Notes: generated by a model not told the origin, from the sequence alone. 64,000 nucleotides of DNA from Limnephilus marmoratus (GCA_917880885.1 OU862927.1:37909571-37973570); one strand, 5' to 3'. Positions 43,895 through 54,869 are shown, numbered from the stretch's first letter. Numbers and translations are program-made.

Positions 43895-44750
43895 AGGGCC
43901 CGCAACCCGGATTTGTACCGATTTATTAAATATTTCCCTTAAACACGGTAAGTTTTAAAGCTAAAAAAATATATGTTATTCTTGAAGATAATATCTAGAC
44001 TTTTCCCGCGCCGAAACGCAAATTATATAAAATTCCCTCGATAGAAAAAAATCGTAAAGCATGCTCCAAAAATTATTATTAACACGTTTTTTCAGTTATT
44101 TTACAAGTTATATGTATGAAAAAATTCAGAGTGTTTCTTTAAATGCTGTTTAAGATAATGCTCGCGAGATTTTTGCTCTATTTTAAACGAGTCGTGTTTT
44201 ATATAACATTTTCGCAATTTTCCAAACGATTTTGTCGCTGTAAATGTTAGCGCTCTCCTCTAACATTCGTAATTTTGTATCTCTCCATCTTCTTCTTTTC
44301 TAACCCGGTTGCAGAGCCTTAAAATAAATTCAATGTAGAAAAGGGAAGAAATGAATGCTTTTCAGTTTTAATGAATAAGTGGAGCGTGTTAACTAAATTT
44401 GTGTTTACTACAAAGTAATGAAACGCAGTGGCGTATAAACGCAGCCATGTTTAGAGCACACTACCAAAGTGAGTGGGTTGTAGTTACACAATATTATGCA
44501 CAAGCCAGAGTTCACTGTTTATCACTGCGGAACTTGTGTGAGGGAGTTTGAACACACGTCGGGTGCAACGGGGTGGTGGAGGCATGTTTCACCGGGGGGT
44601 GGCATATTGTTCAAAATACCTACCCCTTTCAGAGCACTGGGGTGATATGAAATTGTAGCAGCGATATGCAAACGGTTATTTGTATTACAATATTACTTTA
44701 CAAAAAACATGTACATATAGTTATGGGATGCTTTTGGTAAATGAAGTGTT
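43895..44750. other. No gene seen
   Basis: Nothing recognised. Confidence 0.35.
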
Positions 44751-44751
44751 C

Positions 44752-45316
44752 ATTAATCCCGATCTCGCGGGAGGATCTCGTGACATTTTTCGGGTTTGTT
44801 TTAGTTGTGCAGTTATGGTCATTACTTTTTCTTAAATTACGCATTTTTTATTGTTTATGTGAGTTAAATAAACATAATTTTTGGATTCTTACGTTGTTAA
44901 TACCTTAAAATATCGAAAAATAATCCAGATCAAGTGTATGTTGAGTTTAGCAGTCGTTTACGAGTATGGAGATACTTCAAGAAAGCAGTTAATAATTTGA
45001 CTGCTCAATGCAAGTTGTGTAAAACTGTTCTCAATACCACATCCGGGTCTACAAAAGGTTTACACGTCCATATGATGTCAATCCACAAAAGTGACACAAA
45101 ATCATAGAATGTTAATTGTACACACTGTTATTAACAGTCAGCCCACCTACTGGAATATTGGTCTGGCGCGCATATTTGGAAGTATGTCATCGGAGTCTTT
45201 CTTTGTCTAATTAACGAGATCCCGAAAATTCCGAGATCTCGCGAGATTGTTATTTCTAATCTCGCGAGATCTCGAATTTGTGATCTCGAGTCGAGATTGC
45301 ATTTCCTAGTGTTCAT
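44752..45316 (+). mobile_element. Remnant of a BED-finger DNA transposon (hAT-like)
   Basis: Both ends are rich in ATCTCGCGAG/GATCTCG motifs (44758-44785; 45215-45300, with the palindrome AATCTCGCGAGATC). The interior carries a single BED zinc-finger frame. Such fingers sit at the N-terminus of many hAT transposases. I cannot define exact terminal repeats or a target duplication. Confidence 0.5.
44901..45107 (+). pseudogene. BED-type zinc finger fragment
   Basis: The frame is open from 44901 to the TAG at 45105-45107 and has no ATG near its start. It contains RVWRYFKKAV, AQCKLCKTVL, TTSGSTKGLHVHM and SIHK, which match the BED pattern: aromatic residues, then C-x2-C and a His pair after a TSGSTKGL helix start. 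No transposase catalytic domain follows. It is probably the N-terminal exon of a deleted transposase; a host BED protein is the alternative. Confidence 0.65.
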
Positions 45317-45568
45317 ACAGCCGATTAATCATTCACTTTAAATAATTAAATCGACTGTACCGAACTTTTTTCACGAAGTGAGGAAGAGTGTTGTATCCAC
45401 GGAGGAAAGAACGTGGTTGTATCCAATAATATTCTAGTTCCGAGAAAAATTCAAAAAATGAAACCAGTTATGTTTCATAACATTTAATATTTAAAATATA
45501 TAAAACATACAATTCTTAAGAGTTTTAATTGAAAAGCCGTCAAGAAAGGTAATTAAATTAGAAAATTA

Positions 45569-45667
45569 AAAAGAAAATACTTTGTTTTACGTCACTTTAT
45601 TGTACAATAAAGTGACGTAAAACATTTACATTTACAATAAAGTGACGTAAAACAAAGTATTTTCTTT
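45569..45667. repeat. Palindromic cassette with three copies of one sequence
   Basis: Perfect 36-bp inverted ends (AAAAGAAAATACTTTGTTTT and on) enclose a third, direct copy of ACAATAAAGTGACGTAAAAC. The three copies differ only in length. Confidence 0.85.
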
Positions 45668-45669
45668 TT

Positions 45670-47981
45670 ATTTATTTAAAATGTCAAGTCACAATGTGTT
45701 TGCTTCTTTTGAAAAATTAATTAAATTAGAGTTTATTACTAGAATTTACGCTAAATTTGTGAAATAATGTTGTATAAAAACAATTTCAAAACAACGTTAT
45801 TCCAAAAAACTTTTTTTTTTAATCTTCGTACCTTACAGAAAGCAACATGCTCTTCTAACATAAATGTACACTTGTCATTGATGTATTTGAGCTTAAAAAG
45901 CGAAGAAACGATATGAATAAATGAAACAGCCGCCACTGTAACTCGTTACCTATTTGACTTACGAAATAAAAATTTAAACAAAAAATGTTAGAAATTTTAA
46001 CCTCTTTAAGTTTTTCTTGAGCAATTTGGTTGTAAGATCAACCATTGAACAATTATTATGAAAAAACAAAATTTTGGCACCTTCAATTCATACTTTTTTT
46101 TATCAAAATCGCTACTACATGATCTTTTGACATCTAAAGGCCTTTTTTATCCCCCACTGACTGAACTAATAGGTAACCTCCAGAAATATTACTTAATTAA
46201 ATATTACTTTCTGTAAATTGTCTCATCACTATAATCAATGTATTAATGGTTTCCATGTTAATAAATAAAATTATAATAAAAAAGCATAGTAAATGTATTA
46301 GTTCACACGTAAGTGAAAACATCTATCAGCTGCCTTTTAAAAGAGTCATATGCTTAATATTGCCCTCTGTAGGGTAAAATTCAAAGGTATTAGGTTTGGA
46401 GCTCGACTAAAACCTGCTGTAATTTCTGAATCACTTGATGTACGATAAAATAGTAATTTCTTAGATGATAATGAAGAGTACTATCACGTGCAGTGGCGGC
46501 CGCTGCCCTGAGAATGTGGTGTTCACTGACAATCCGTACATACTTATGACAAAAAAATATTAATTTCTAATTATTAATTTATTTTCAATCAAACTGTTAT
46601 TTCCTCTAATATATTCAACACTGGTTTCACTCATTTTGGTAATAAAATTATATATAAACAAATTATGTTATTAGTTTTTAACATAATCAATACAAAAAAA
46701 AAACAAAACAATGACAATTATCACGTCGGGTCAATATAACGCCGCGCCGCTGAACGCAAGCTAGACTGATCTACATATTTATGGTCTTCGCCGAAATTCG
46801 ATTGTATTCGTGTCACCTGGGGTCATGGTTCATGGTCAATCGGTAAACTTCGGCAAGAATCAAATACAAATAGCGAAATCGACGCGCTTCCGATGTTTTA
46901 AATATCCCATACAGAAACATGATTTGGTCCGCTTGCGAAGCTAATGCACATGGCCGATACGAGGGTGCATGGCGGCCGCCCTATGTTCGTAGGGAGATTA
47001 AAAGCGTTCTCCCAGATAATATTCGGAGCATTATATTGGTAACTAATATTTTGAAGTGATTAAATTAGAGATTTTATAGATTTAAATTAGAGAAATTAAA
47101 TTGGTATTTTATAGTCCCCAGTAAATAAATAAAGTAAATATAGCCATTGTAATTTGCCAGTGCAGAACACGAACCACACTATCACGTGCTCCATTGTAAA
47201 CATACTGTAATTTTGCTTGTTACGGTATTAATTTTTTTAATCACTCTCTAGATTACTCTAGAGTTGTAGAGAGTAATCACTCTCTAGAGTCTAGAGTAAT
47301 CAAGTATATCGAGAATAATAAAACATGGTTCATTAAATTTTTAGGTGACCAGAAAACCAAAACTAACTCAACTGCTTTGAAAAGTCATTAAAATGTGTAT
47401 AAAAAATTAGTTAAATGGTGTTACGTTAGGTTAGGTTATGAGCCATTTATATTTTTTTTAATACCTTTTAATGATTTTCAAGGAGGTATTGAGTTAAGAT
47501 TCTGAGTTAGCATGGACCAAATTTTCAATTTGTAAATTTTTCTAAAAGTTTGTTTATCTCTGCAGTAAAAGGTGGGGGTTTCGGAAGGTTAGAGGGAGAA
47601 GGAAACTTCGTGTCGTGACATGATTAAAATTTTAAGTATTTTACGGTTACACGTTTCGTTGGCGTTTAGGACTAAATTAATTACACGGACTTTTCATGCT
47701 TTTATTAAGCACTGCTTAAAACATGGCCTTACATAATGCGATTGTGCTTGTATTTTAAGGAAGGTACGTGAAATTTTATAAAGCCAAAAGCGCTGGGAAA
47801 ATAGAATTTACGTTTTTCTTTAAAATAACGTTGCATTTTGCAAAAGCACTCGCATAAACCAAAATTTTATTATGAATTTTTGAAGTGAAAACTTATTTAG
47901 CACCGTTGTAACTTGAAACTCGATGATACGGAAACGACCGACACTAGAAAGAGACAAACACATTCATCTATATGATTTACG
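45670..47981. other. Long non-coding stretch, no gene seen
   Basis: Holds a small inverted cluster at 47245-47300 (GATTACTCTAGA ... TCTAGAGTAATC). Otherwise no frame, RNA or repeat recognised. Confidence 0.4.
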
Positions 47982-48202
47982 ACGGCCGGCGTAGTCCTGC
48001 GGTAACGCTCTTGACTAGCATTCCGAAGGTCGCGGGATCGAATCCCGGCGTGGCAAATAAATTTTATTTGATTAATTTGTTTTATTTCACAATTTATTAA
48101 TTTAAAATAATATATAGTATATTTGCGGCACGTTCCAGAGTGGAAGATACTCTCAGTATCGCCCTGGTGTAAGACCACCATTCAGAATTGAAAAGTTACT
48201 TG
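47982..48202 (+). mobile_element. tRNA-derived SINE (family T), head and body only
   Basis: The head has an A-box-like TAGTCCTGCGG and a B box in GCGGGATCGAATCCCGG. The body then runs AAATAAATTTTATTTGATTA to CAGAATTGAAAAG and stops where the next copy starts. Confidence 0.8.
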
Positions 48203-48622
48203 ACCTCCGTAGTCCAGTGGCTAAGACTCTTGACTCACATTCCGGAGGTCGCGGGTTCGAACCCGGCATGCGCAAATAAATTTTATTTGATTAATTTGTG
48301 TTATTTCACAATTAATTCATTTAAAATAATATATAGTATATTTGCGGCATGTTCCAGAGTGGAAGATACTATTAGTATCGCCCTGGTGTAAGACCACCAT
48401 TCAGAATTGAAACGTTGCTTGAAAATGGCTTTAGCCGTGTTTAGTGACCAGATCTGAATAGCCAGGTACTTCCCAACCTTCCTCTTCCCCACCTCCTTCC
48501 CCTCCCCACTACCTTCAGCCTCACAACATACCCCAATTGGGGATGCCATAGTCTCACTGGCTCCAGACGGGAGCAGTTGAGATTCTTGTGCGGTATTCAC
48601 TGTAAAAAAAAAAAAAAAAAAA
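48203..48622 (+). mobile_element. tRNA-derived SINE (family T), full-length
   Basis: Best copy. Head 48203-48275 with A box TAGTCCAGTGG and B box GGTTCGAACCC; AT-rich middle; conserved segments GCCCTGGTGTAAGACCACC, GTGACCAGATCTGAATAGCC, ACCCCAATTGGGGATGCC and CAGACGGGAGCAG; poly-A at 48603-48622. The A and B boxes form an RNA polymerase III promoter. Confidence 0.88.
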
Positions 48623-48808
48623 TATCATTAGCCGTGTTTGGTGACCAGATCTGAATAGCCAGGTACTTTCCCACATTCCTCTTCCCTATCTCCTTCCCCT
48701 CCCCACTACCTTCAGCCACACAACATACCCCAATTGGGGATGCCATAGTCTGGCTCATGCCAGACGGGAGCAGCTGAGACTCTTGTGAGGTATCACTATA
48801 AAAAAAAT
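48623..48808 (+). mobile_element. tRNA-derived SINE (family T), 5'-truncated tail copy
   Basis: Repeats the last part of the SINE from TTAGCCGTGTTTGGTGACC to its A run at about 48800, directly after the previous copy. Confidence 0.85.
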
Positions 48809-48904
48809 TAACAAAAGCTTAACCTGCCAGAGAATGAGATAGTATTAAAATGTATATATTTATTTCACGGGTACTTGATTTTAATATAATACCATAAATC
48901 CACG

Positions 48905-49133
48905 GTCCCACGCAAGTCCTCTTTAGTCTAGTGGTATAAAGAGCTTGTCGAATCTTAGCGGCCAGAAATTCAGTGGACCCAGGGTCGAATCCTACGAAAG
49001 CATAAAAATAATATTTTTATTTTTGTAAAAGCAATATCCAATCTTCAAACCACTCCAAAATGAATAGGCCAAAGAAAAAACAAAAGAAAGGGACGTCTAG
49101 CGACTACGAAGAAGAAAACACAAATACTAATAA
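48905..49133 (+). mobile_element. Probable 5' end of a LINE with tRNA-like leader
   Basis: A tRNA-like head (A box TAGTCTAGTGG, B box GGGTCGAATCC) is followed by about 70 bp and then an ATG at 49060 opening a basic, acidic-patched frame (MNRPKKKQKKGTSSDYEEE). The same layout precedes ORF1 of the LINE in the RASL10 intron, so I infer a LINE 5' fragment; a SINE is the alternative. Interrupted by the MITE at 49134. Confidence 0.5.
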
Positions 49134-49297
49134 GGGAACGTACCCATACTACGTGACCAACTTTTTGCAATTTTTAACCCCCCCCCCCCCCCCCGGTGAC
49201 CAAAATCCTAAGCAACCCGCCGCTCATTTGTATGGAGCGTGACATTTTGAAGACCCCCCCCCCCCCTAAACGTGTCACGTAGTATGGGTACGTTCCC
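49134..49297. mobile_element. MITE with TAA target duplication (PIF/Harbinger-like)
   Basis: 164 bp; 24-bp perfect terminal inverted repeats (GGGAACGTACCCATACTACG and on) flanked by TAA on both sides (49131-49133, 49298-49300). The interior holds two runs of C (about 49178-49194 and 49254-49266). A TWA target and these ends suggest PIF/Harbinger type. Confidence 0.85.
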
Positions 49298-49379
49298 TAA
49301 GATGACCTGTATAGAAAAAAAAATGGAATTCGATTACAAAAATATGGAAAAAAATGTCTTTCGCATTGATAAAAAAGTG

Positions 49380-49570
49380 CTTCGTAGTCTCTCCACTCTT
49401 GTCTACTTTAGTTTTCTGAAGATTCACTGGAATTCGATGACAAAAATATGGAAAAAAAATATCCTTCGCATAGAAAAAAGTGCTTTGTAGTCTCTCCACT
49501 CTTGTCTACTTTAGTTTTTCGAAGTTTTCACTTCTACCGCGTGTGAACTGCACACTCTGTTTTGTTTTAA
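49380..49570 (-). repeat. Dispersed repeat, partner of 36885-37020
   Basis: Complement shares the AGTTCACA, GAAGTGAAAAC and AGTAGACAAGAGT blocks. The unit is also partly duplicated here (GTCTCTCCACTCTTGTCTAC at about 49387 and 49491). Confidence 0.6.
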
Positions 49571-49574
49571 TATT

Positions 49575-50455
49575 ACTTAACAGTAAGGTATTCCGCAAAC
49601 AATATAAAAGCAATCCATAAACCCCACGTAAATATGTCTACTGCTAATAACCAAAAAACTAGAAATCCAATTGTCAAAGACGACATAGTAAAAAATATGA
49701 TAAACCCATATAAATTAAATAAAATCCTTGTGGACTACCCCCTCCCTCTCCCCCATATAAGAAACAATAAGGAACTCCAGTGAAAATATTCTGGCTTTAA
49801 ACAAATATGTTCATAAAGACTAATAAACGCTGATTCTTAATATATAAGTTTTATTTCATAATATTAAACGCAGAGTTCTTAAAAAATTATTAAAAAGTCA
49901 ATTTTTAATCGGGCCTTAAAAACACGCCGTCAAGGTGACGTCACTGTTCGACGTGTCGTGACGTCACCGTAAAGTCATTGTATGGGAATGTATGATATGA
50001 CACAAGCCATCGTATTAATTTATTTGTTTATTTACATTCTGTTTATATAGATTTAGTTGTTGTGTTTATTGAAACATTATTTAGGCCTAAATAATGTTTC
50101 AAAAATAAAGGTATCTATCTCTTATTAGTTTTATCTCTATTATTGAAAATATTCAAAAACTACTGCACACAAAAAATAGTAATGCCATTTCTAGGGAGAA
50201 TACTTCGAACAACGGAATTCAAAATGGCGACAGTAGATCAGCTGATTGCCCGATACTATACAAATTTTTCAGGAGTGATGACGTCACACGATTCACCATA
50301 CATACGGTGGTTTTCGGGGGGTCTTGAAAAATTAAAACTTTGATACTTAATTAAACTGTTAAAACTAACTCTAAAAATAAAAATAAAAAAAGCAGTTATT
50401 TAAGTTAGAAGGTCATTATTCATTATTTTTTTTTAAATTGGACTGGAGTTCTCTA
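49575..50455. other. No gene recognised
   Basis: A 50-codon frame from an ATG at 49634 (MSTANNQKTRNP) resembles nothing I can name. The stretches near 49930-49970 and 50270-50290 both contain GACGTCAC. No other feature. Confidence 0.35.
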
Positions 50456-50459
50456 TTGT

Positions 50460-50550
50460 ACCAGTCTGAAGATGGTCTTAACGGGCTGAAACCGGTTACG
50501 GTCATAATTAAATTAAATGGAAATAAAGTTTTATATTTGATATATTATAT
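50460..50550 (+). ncRNA. Hammerhead-like motif with stem III
   Basis: CTGAAGA, T, a weak stem GGTC/GGCT, GAAA, then CCG-GTTA-CGG closed by T and C: the 3-bp stem III plus GTC triplet expected of a hammerhead. Stem I pairing is poor. The downstream AATAAAGTTTTAT suggests the end of a retroelement; the relative at 2278-2317 has the same CCGG start. Confidence 0.45.
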
Positions 50551-50654
50551 TATTCTGATATTTTGTTATAGTATTTCCTTGAAATAATTACAGGTGGGCA
50601 ATTTAAAATTAAGACCGGCTAATGGCCGAGTAGTGTACTGCATGGGGTTTCCAC

Positions 50655-51045
50655 GCTGAAGTCTAACTAACTAACACACCGTTTCCCCGCAGGGGTAGGC
50701 AGAGAGGACGGGCCGCCAAACAATTCAGTATTGGCACACACTCCTTGCCTCATTCACATTCATACATCGTCTCTTACATACTCTTCTATTATTTTGACTC
50801 AAGTATCTGATTCAAATGATCGTACCGTGTCTTCCTCGGGCACCGCCCATTTTGGTCATATATTCTCCTTACACTCCTCTCTTCGTACATTCGCTTTACA
50901 TGTCCAAAGCATCAAAGCTTCCCTTTCTTATTCTTAATCATTATGCTTACATCAGCCTTATATTCTGTACAGATTTCCACATTTCTTACTTCTTAAACGA
51001 TCATAGATAATTTTACCATACATACGCCTCAGAGATCTCATCACG
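50655..51045 (-). mobile_element. LINE 3' end with TTAG-type tail, copy 3
   Basis: Plus strand starts CTAACTAACTAAC, then CACCGTTTCCCCGCAGGGGT and GCAGAGAGGACGGGCCGCC, followed by decayed coding sequence of the family at 13928. Confidence 0.8.
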
Positions 51046-51249
51046 CTGAAGTCGCCGCCGGTTTAACCCCCTAGCTATGTCCCCCATCATCGCATAAGCA
51101 ACTATTTTCCGTTTATATTGATGATAGTGGAAGGAATTCCAGGATTGTCAGATTATTCGTAACTTGGGAATATCTGTCTTCCTTTCTCGTATTTGCTGTG
51201 GAGGGAAAAAATAAGGAAATATGCTCCCAATACGAGAAATGGCTTAAAA

Positions 51250-52010
51250 TTGAATGGTAATAATAATAATAATATCTTTATTGAACAAAAAATTTTAAGA
51301 TTTATAACTACAAAAACAAAAAGTTCATTATAAGTACAGTAAAATTACAGTTTAAAAGTTGCATAAGTACAAAAGTTAATAACAGAAAACAAAATACATA
51401 TATACAGTAGGTACCTACTTAAAGAATAGAGATTTATAATTATAAATTTAGGTTTCTCGTAACCTACCTCACTAGGCTAGCCTGTGTTGAGGCAGTAATT
51501 TTACGTCAATTTATTATACTTTGAACATACCTACACTTATATTAGAATAAAATCACACAATAGAATGGTTGCATTAATAATAACAATAACGTTGGTACAA
51601 TAATAACAGCATTGGTTCAATACTAATTTCAAATTTGGGTGAGTGCACCGGTAAATGCTCTATCATTTTTTTTAATCCAAATTTTTATGTTTTTTTTTGT
51701 GAATTATATTTTTTTATACTAATTGGAAGAATGTTATAAAGTCTTGTTGCAAGGTATCTGAAGCTTCGTTGACCAAAAGTAGTATGAGTTATGGGAATTT
51801 GTAGCAAATCTTTTTTATTGTTTCGAGTACAGCGTGATAAATGATACCAAATACCAAGGTGCAATATTGGATTTAAAACTAAATTCACAGAAAATTTTAA
51901 ATATGTGCTTAAGAAGGGATCAAAAAAAGAAAATTTTCTTAGAAGGCTGAACAATAAAGTAAAAAGACAGACTACAGAGCTAATTTTTAAAACTATAGTT
52001 GCTCCAACGC
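51250..52010 (-). pseudogene. LINE 3' fragment related to the intron LINE
   Basis: The element's end is a (ATT)n run, seen as TAATAATAATAATAAT at 51257-51273. The - strand frame 51954-51685 has LNPILHLGIWYHLSRC and IPITHTTFGQRSFRYLATRL, very like IPITHTTHGQRHFEYYATKL at the ORF2 C-terminus of the LINE at 53391. Only the last part survives. Confidence 0.8.
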
Positions 52011-52014
52011 AACA

Positions 52015-52830
52015 CGGCTTAACATCTCAAAAAATATACGCTAAAAAAAGAATATTTTTTACTCAGGCGTTTTCTTGAGCTTTCTGTTTGTCTAATAATC
52101 TCTTCCTCGTTTTCCTTAATGCAATTATTTATCCGTTGTGTTAACGTTGCGAAATAAATTGCTCTCGTAATTAAGTCCCGTTGGAAGATTTTAACAAGCG
52201 AGCTAAATAAACAAATACGTACAACGTCCATGGATGATTTTGCATTTTAGAAATTGCTGGAAATAAACTAGAAAATGTGGGGCTTTAAAATGAATTTCCA
52301 TGCCTTTACCTGCGGGAACAGCTGCGCGGTCCTTTTCATTCAAATTTTAAATTTCGATTTGCCAAAATTTCCAACCTGTCTGAAAAATTATTTTGTGATA
52401 AAAAGGCATATCAAACATCCAATACGGAAATTTTCTACTTCATTTATTTTTCTTTTAAATTGTAAAATTTAAACCATTAAAGAATTCAATTTTTCATGAT
52501 TTTAGAGATAACTTGGTAATTCATTTGTGAGTAAATGATAAGTATTTAAAAAAAAAATTACATTATTTTCTACAAAAAAAATTATAAAATATGAAAGAAA
52601 ATTTATTAATAAAAGCATTTTGATGGGCGTCACTTTAAATTGTCCATGTCCAATTTACGTCGGAATACACGGTATGTACATTAAAATTACCACACAGAAA
52701 AAATAATTTTTTACAACGGTTTATTTTTTATTGTTTTAAAACAGAAGACAGGAAAAGATATCTTTTTTAAAAATTTATAATTAACACATAAACATTCCAA
52801 AATTTGTGGTTTTGTAAATTGTTTAATTTT
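52015..52830. other. No gene seen
   Basis: AT-rich sequence, nothing recognised. Confidence 0.35.
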
Positions 52831-52833
52831 GCA

Positions 52834-53065
52834 AGGCTCTCAACTGGTGTCAAACCACCATCCGGATTTGAAATGTTCCTTGAAATGCCGTGCTTGAGGG
52901 CTAGATCTGAATACCCAGTAACTTCCCCACCTTCCTCTACCCTATCTATTTCCCATCCCCACTTACCTTCAGCCTCTCAACATACACCCTAATTGGGGAT
53001 GACGTGGTCTCACTGGCTCCAAACGGGAGCAGTTGGGATTCTTGTGAGATATTCGAGTAAAAAAA
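52834..53065 (+). mobile_element. tRNA-derived SINE (family T), tail copy
   Basis: Contains CTGGTGTCAAACCACCATCC, AGATCTGAATACCCAG, CCCTAATTGGGGATGAC, CTCACTGGCTCCAAACGGGA and an A run at 53060-53065. It ends only about 40 bp before the acceptor of the RASL10 P-loop exon. Confidence 0.8.
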
Positions 53066-53103
53066 TGCACAAAATTAATATTTGTTTTTTCATGTCTTTC
53101 TAG

Positions 53104-53273
53104 AGTTGGATCTCGACTACCTGGAACGTCGGACTGGCGCCCTGTCTTCGGGTCCGCCAGGTTCCATGTCCCGGCCCAAACAGCCTCCACCCGAGGCCAG
53201 TCCTGACTCGCTGGACCTCGTCAAGGTCGTCATCCTGGGGGCGCCGAACGTCGGCAAGACTAGCATCATTCAG
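53104..53273 (+). CDS. RASL10B: Ras-like GTPase (RASL10 family), P-loop exon
   Basis: The exon is bounded by an acceptor TTTCTAG (ending 53103) and the donor CAG|GTAATTC (53274). Translation probably starts at the ATG at 53166 (MSRPKQPPPEASPDS), because vertebrate RASL10 proteins begin a short way before the P-loop; an upstream frame to 53104 is also open. It encodes LDLVKVVILGAPNVGKTSI, the nucleotide-binding P-loop (GxxxxGKT/S) of the G domain, and ends at Gln with an intron phase of 0. Joined to 59461-60138 it gives about 261 residues. The 3' end of this exon is duplicated many times in the intron. A SINE tail lies just upstream of the acceptor. Confidence 0.85.
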
Positions 53274-53390
53274 GTAATTCACTGGAATGTATTAAACTCC
53301 TGTTATGTATTGAATGTATTGAAGATGGTCATACTGGGGGCGGCATCATTCAGGTAATTCGCTGAAATGTATTGATCTACTGTATATACA
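53274..53390 (+). repeat. Exon/donor repeat array, left part
   Basis: Directly after the real donor, the end of the exon is repeated once in truncated form (GTCATACTGGGGGCGGCATCA, then TTCAG|GTAATTCGC with its GT at 53354), 80 bp after the real one. The copy lacks the bases coding for PNVGKT. The array is cut at about 53390 by the LINE insertion. Confidence 0.85.
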
Positions 53391-53782
53391 TAGAGTAACC
53401 TACCTACGTTACAGTCAGGCGAACTATCATAACAGAGATAAAAAAAGTAAAATAAATCTAATATTAGAAGCCATAGTGAAATAATAAAGAGTGCAGAACA
53501 TAGCTAGCGTTCTACCACGCGTGCTCACGTGTATTTTTTTATTAAAAAAGTGATTCTGCTACCCAAATCCATAATTCATGGTTGGTAATCTCAAGTGTCA
53601 AATCAAAAAAATATCTATCTAAATTATACTTGTGTAAAAGACAAAAAAAAAACAATCTGATAAGTGAAAAAACATACATTTCGGTGACATTAAGATCGGT
53701 ACAGAACAATTCGCATGCACATCTACAGAACATTACAGTATATATTGTGAATAAACGATACAAACAGATATAAACAGATACC

Positions 53783-53860
53783 CAGACAGATGGTCCAGTG
53801 GTCATCGTAGTGGACTCTAGGTTCTGTTAACCACAGTTCGAAACCGAGTGAATCCGAACA
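53783..53860 (+). promoter_or_regulatory. tRNA-like sequence in LINE leader (A and B boxes)
   Basis: A box TGGTCCAGTGG fits the RNA polymerase III consensus fully; B box AGTTCGAAACC fits 9 of 11, about 45 bp on. It lies about 125 bp before ORF1. A similar sequence precedes the ORF1-like frame at 49060. Either the leader carries an internal promoter of tRNA origin or a SINE was captured. Confidence 0.55.
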
Positions 53861-53984
53861 ATTTTTGTTATTTTCTTCTTTTGTTATTAAATTGGTATTA
53901 ATCATTTTATTAATATAATTTGAAAAAACAATAGCACCATCTATCTACAAAACTAATCATATTTCTAAACTCGAATAATATAAA

Positions 53985-54815
53985 ATGAGTAGACACCGGA
54001 AACCAGCGACATCTTGTGACGCAGAGGAGAATGACGCACCTTTAAACAAGACTGCTTCCAAACAAAAGACCAAGGACACCCAACAGAATACAAATACAAG
54101 TGATGTATCAAAATCTAATGAATAAAATAATTCCCTCTATGAGCGCCTTACGAAACACTTTGATGCAAAAATTACAGAAATAAAAACAATGTTTACGGAT
54201 GAAATAAATGACCTGAAGAGAAGCAGCGAGTTCATCTGCAACCAATACGAAGATCTGATCACAAGATTCAAAAAAATGGAGGACCTTCACAAAGAAACAA
54301 AATTCCTTCGTGAAGAGAACGAAAATAAAAATATTAGAATCTCTTCTCTAGAATGTCGTCTAGCAGAATTAGAACAGGAAAAACTCTTTGACAGCTTAGA
54401 AATGGCGGGTGTAAAGTTGCAGCCGGGAGAACCACCTGTGGAAGCGGTAATTCGGGTAGCCAGCTCCCTGGGAATGCCCCTGCTTCAACAGGACCTGCGA
54501 ATGGTGACCTCAACACAGGACCGGAGACACAATACCCCGGACAAACTCCTTGCTGCCTTCCACAGCCTGAAAACTAGGGACACCTTTTTAACACTCAAAA
54601 ACGCGGCTAAGACATTAAGTTCAAACTCTCCCATATACATTAGTGAAGTGCTCACACCATACTACAAAGAATTACTTTGGAAAACAAAGCAATCAGCAAA
54701 AGACAAAAACTTTCAATTCGTATGGTTTAAAAACGGTAAACTACTAATCCGGAAGGGACCAGGGGAAAAAATTATACAAATAAAACATGAAAATGATTTA
54801 AAAAAAATGATGTAA
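53985..54815 (+). pseudogene. LINE ORF1 (RNA-binding protein), one nonsense codon
   Basis: The frame from the ATG at 53985 (MSRHRKPATSCDAEEN) meets TAA at 54123-54125, then stays open in the same frame to 54815, 276 codons in all. The second part has a heptad-rich coiled-coil region (LHKETKFLREENENKNIRIS, LECRLAELEQEK) and a C-terminal domain with VYISE-like text (IYISEVLTPYYKELLW) and FVWFKNGKLLIRKGPG, the FP-like domain seen in insect CR1/Jockey ORF1 proteins. Such proteins bind element RNA. A shorter product could start at the Met at 54189. Confidence 0.8.
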
Positions 54816-54869
54816 CTAATTAAGGTCATTCAGACATCTTAAGAACACTATCCTGATTTACATAACATC

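Noticed and set aside
47982..48275. True tRNA genes at the two SINE heads
   Set aside because: Both are followed by the same non-tRNA body, and one copy ends in poly-A, so they are SINE heads rather than tRNA genes.
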